Of a DNA stretch of 64,000 nt, positions 63,772-64,000 are shown piece by piece (position 1 is the first letter of the stretch; each line of letters begins with the position of its first letter). The notes under the pieces are model-generated. The model was not told the origin of the DNA, searched no databases, and saw only the letters and a program-made list of their open reading frames with translations. This stretch comes from Parageobacillus caldoxylosilyticus NBRC 107762 (GTDB lineage Bacteria > Bacillota > Bacilli > Bacillales > Anoxybacillaceae), in NCBI RefSeq assembly GCF_000632715.1, contig NZ_BAWO01000004.1, positions 105,872-169,871 of the forward strand, in the 5' to 3' direction. Made by a program: the position numbers and the translations under genes.

Positions 63772-64000
63772 TAACGCTGGTGGATAAATATTTTTTCTTA
63801 AAAAAATACTGTTGAATATGAAAGACAAACATGATAGAATCAATTTTGCTTGATTCAATGTGTTTTGATAAATAATTTGTAAAAAAGTGTTGACTTTTAA
63901 TTGTCTATGAGTTACTATTTAATAGCTGTCATCTTTAAGAGATGAAAGTTCCTAAAGTTCCTTGAAAACTAAACAAAACGCAAGCGTCAATCAAAAACAA
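63772..64000 (+). promoter_or_regulatory. Promoter and leader of an rRNA operon
   Basis: TTGACT (63890-63895), 17-bp spacer, TACTAT (63913-63918). Beyond it, TTCCTTGAAAACTAAACAAA is typical of the leader just upstream of 16S rRNA in Bacillaceae. The rRNA gene itself lies outside the window; B. subtilis also has an rrn operon after gyrA. Confidence 0.8.

Overview
The window is the chromosomal replication-origin region of a Bacillaceae bacterium, most likely a thermophile of the Geobacillus/Parageobacillus group. The dnaA-dnaN-rlbA-recF-gyrB-gyrA block runs rightward. The rpmH-rnpA-spoIIIJ-jag-mnmE-mnmG-rsmG-noc-parA-parB block runs leftward. This is the Bacillus subtilis order, including the wal (yyc) operon, purA, dnaC, rplI, gdpP and rpsF-ssb-rpsR. 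Protein sequences and the moderate GC content fit the Geobacillus lineage. The species call is an inference; no 16S sequence is present, because an rRNA promoter starts only at the right edge.

Region by region: 1-0.6 kb holds the start of adhE (leftward, cut by the window edge) with a Rex/Fnr-type operator. 0.6-4.25 kb is a complete liaI-liaH-liaF-liaS-liaR envelope-stress operon. 4.3-5.7 kb is an ATP-binding regulator-like protein with an internal 7-residue minisatellite. 5.9-12.5 kb carries a FAD/Rieske oxidoreductase and a mannose operon (manP, manR, a free IIA, manA). 12.5-16.6 kb carries an amino acid/Na+ symporter and a glycerate permease-kinase pair. 16.8-20.2 kb carries alkaline phosphatase, a fatty acid desaturase and a small membrane protein.

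The most unusual stretch is 20.7-23.1 kb. A malate:quinone oxidoreductase gene lies between two 34-bp near-identical direct repeats. One repeat is the 3' end of rlmH, the other is a detached copy of the same rlmH tail. The 3' end of rlmH is the known integration site of staphylococcal SCC elements, so this looks like the footprint of an SCC-like integration without a visible recombinase. A broken response-regulator gene lies just beyond the distal repeat.

From 23 kb rightward the window is core genome: rlmH, htrA, walJ-I-H-K-R, purA, replicative helicase, ribosomal proteins, ychF, a molybdopterin oxidoreductase, a MscS channel, yyaC, a DUF554 protein, the ParAB/Noc segregation set, tRNA-modification genes, the membrane insertase, RNase P protein and L34. 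oriC comprises DnaA-box clusters on both sides of dnaA with a candidate unwinding element before dnaN. parS sites lie inside walK and parB, and an extra DnaA-box cluster lies between rlmH and htrA. The right end has gyrB, gyrA, an HD-GYP-like protein and an rRNA operon promoter.

All functions were assigned by reading the translations from memory of the families; no database search was run.
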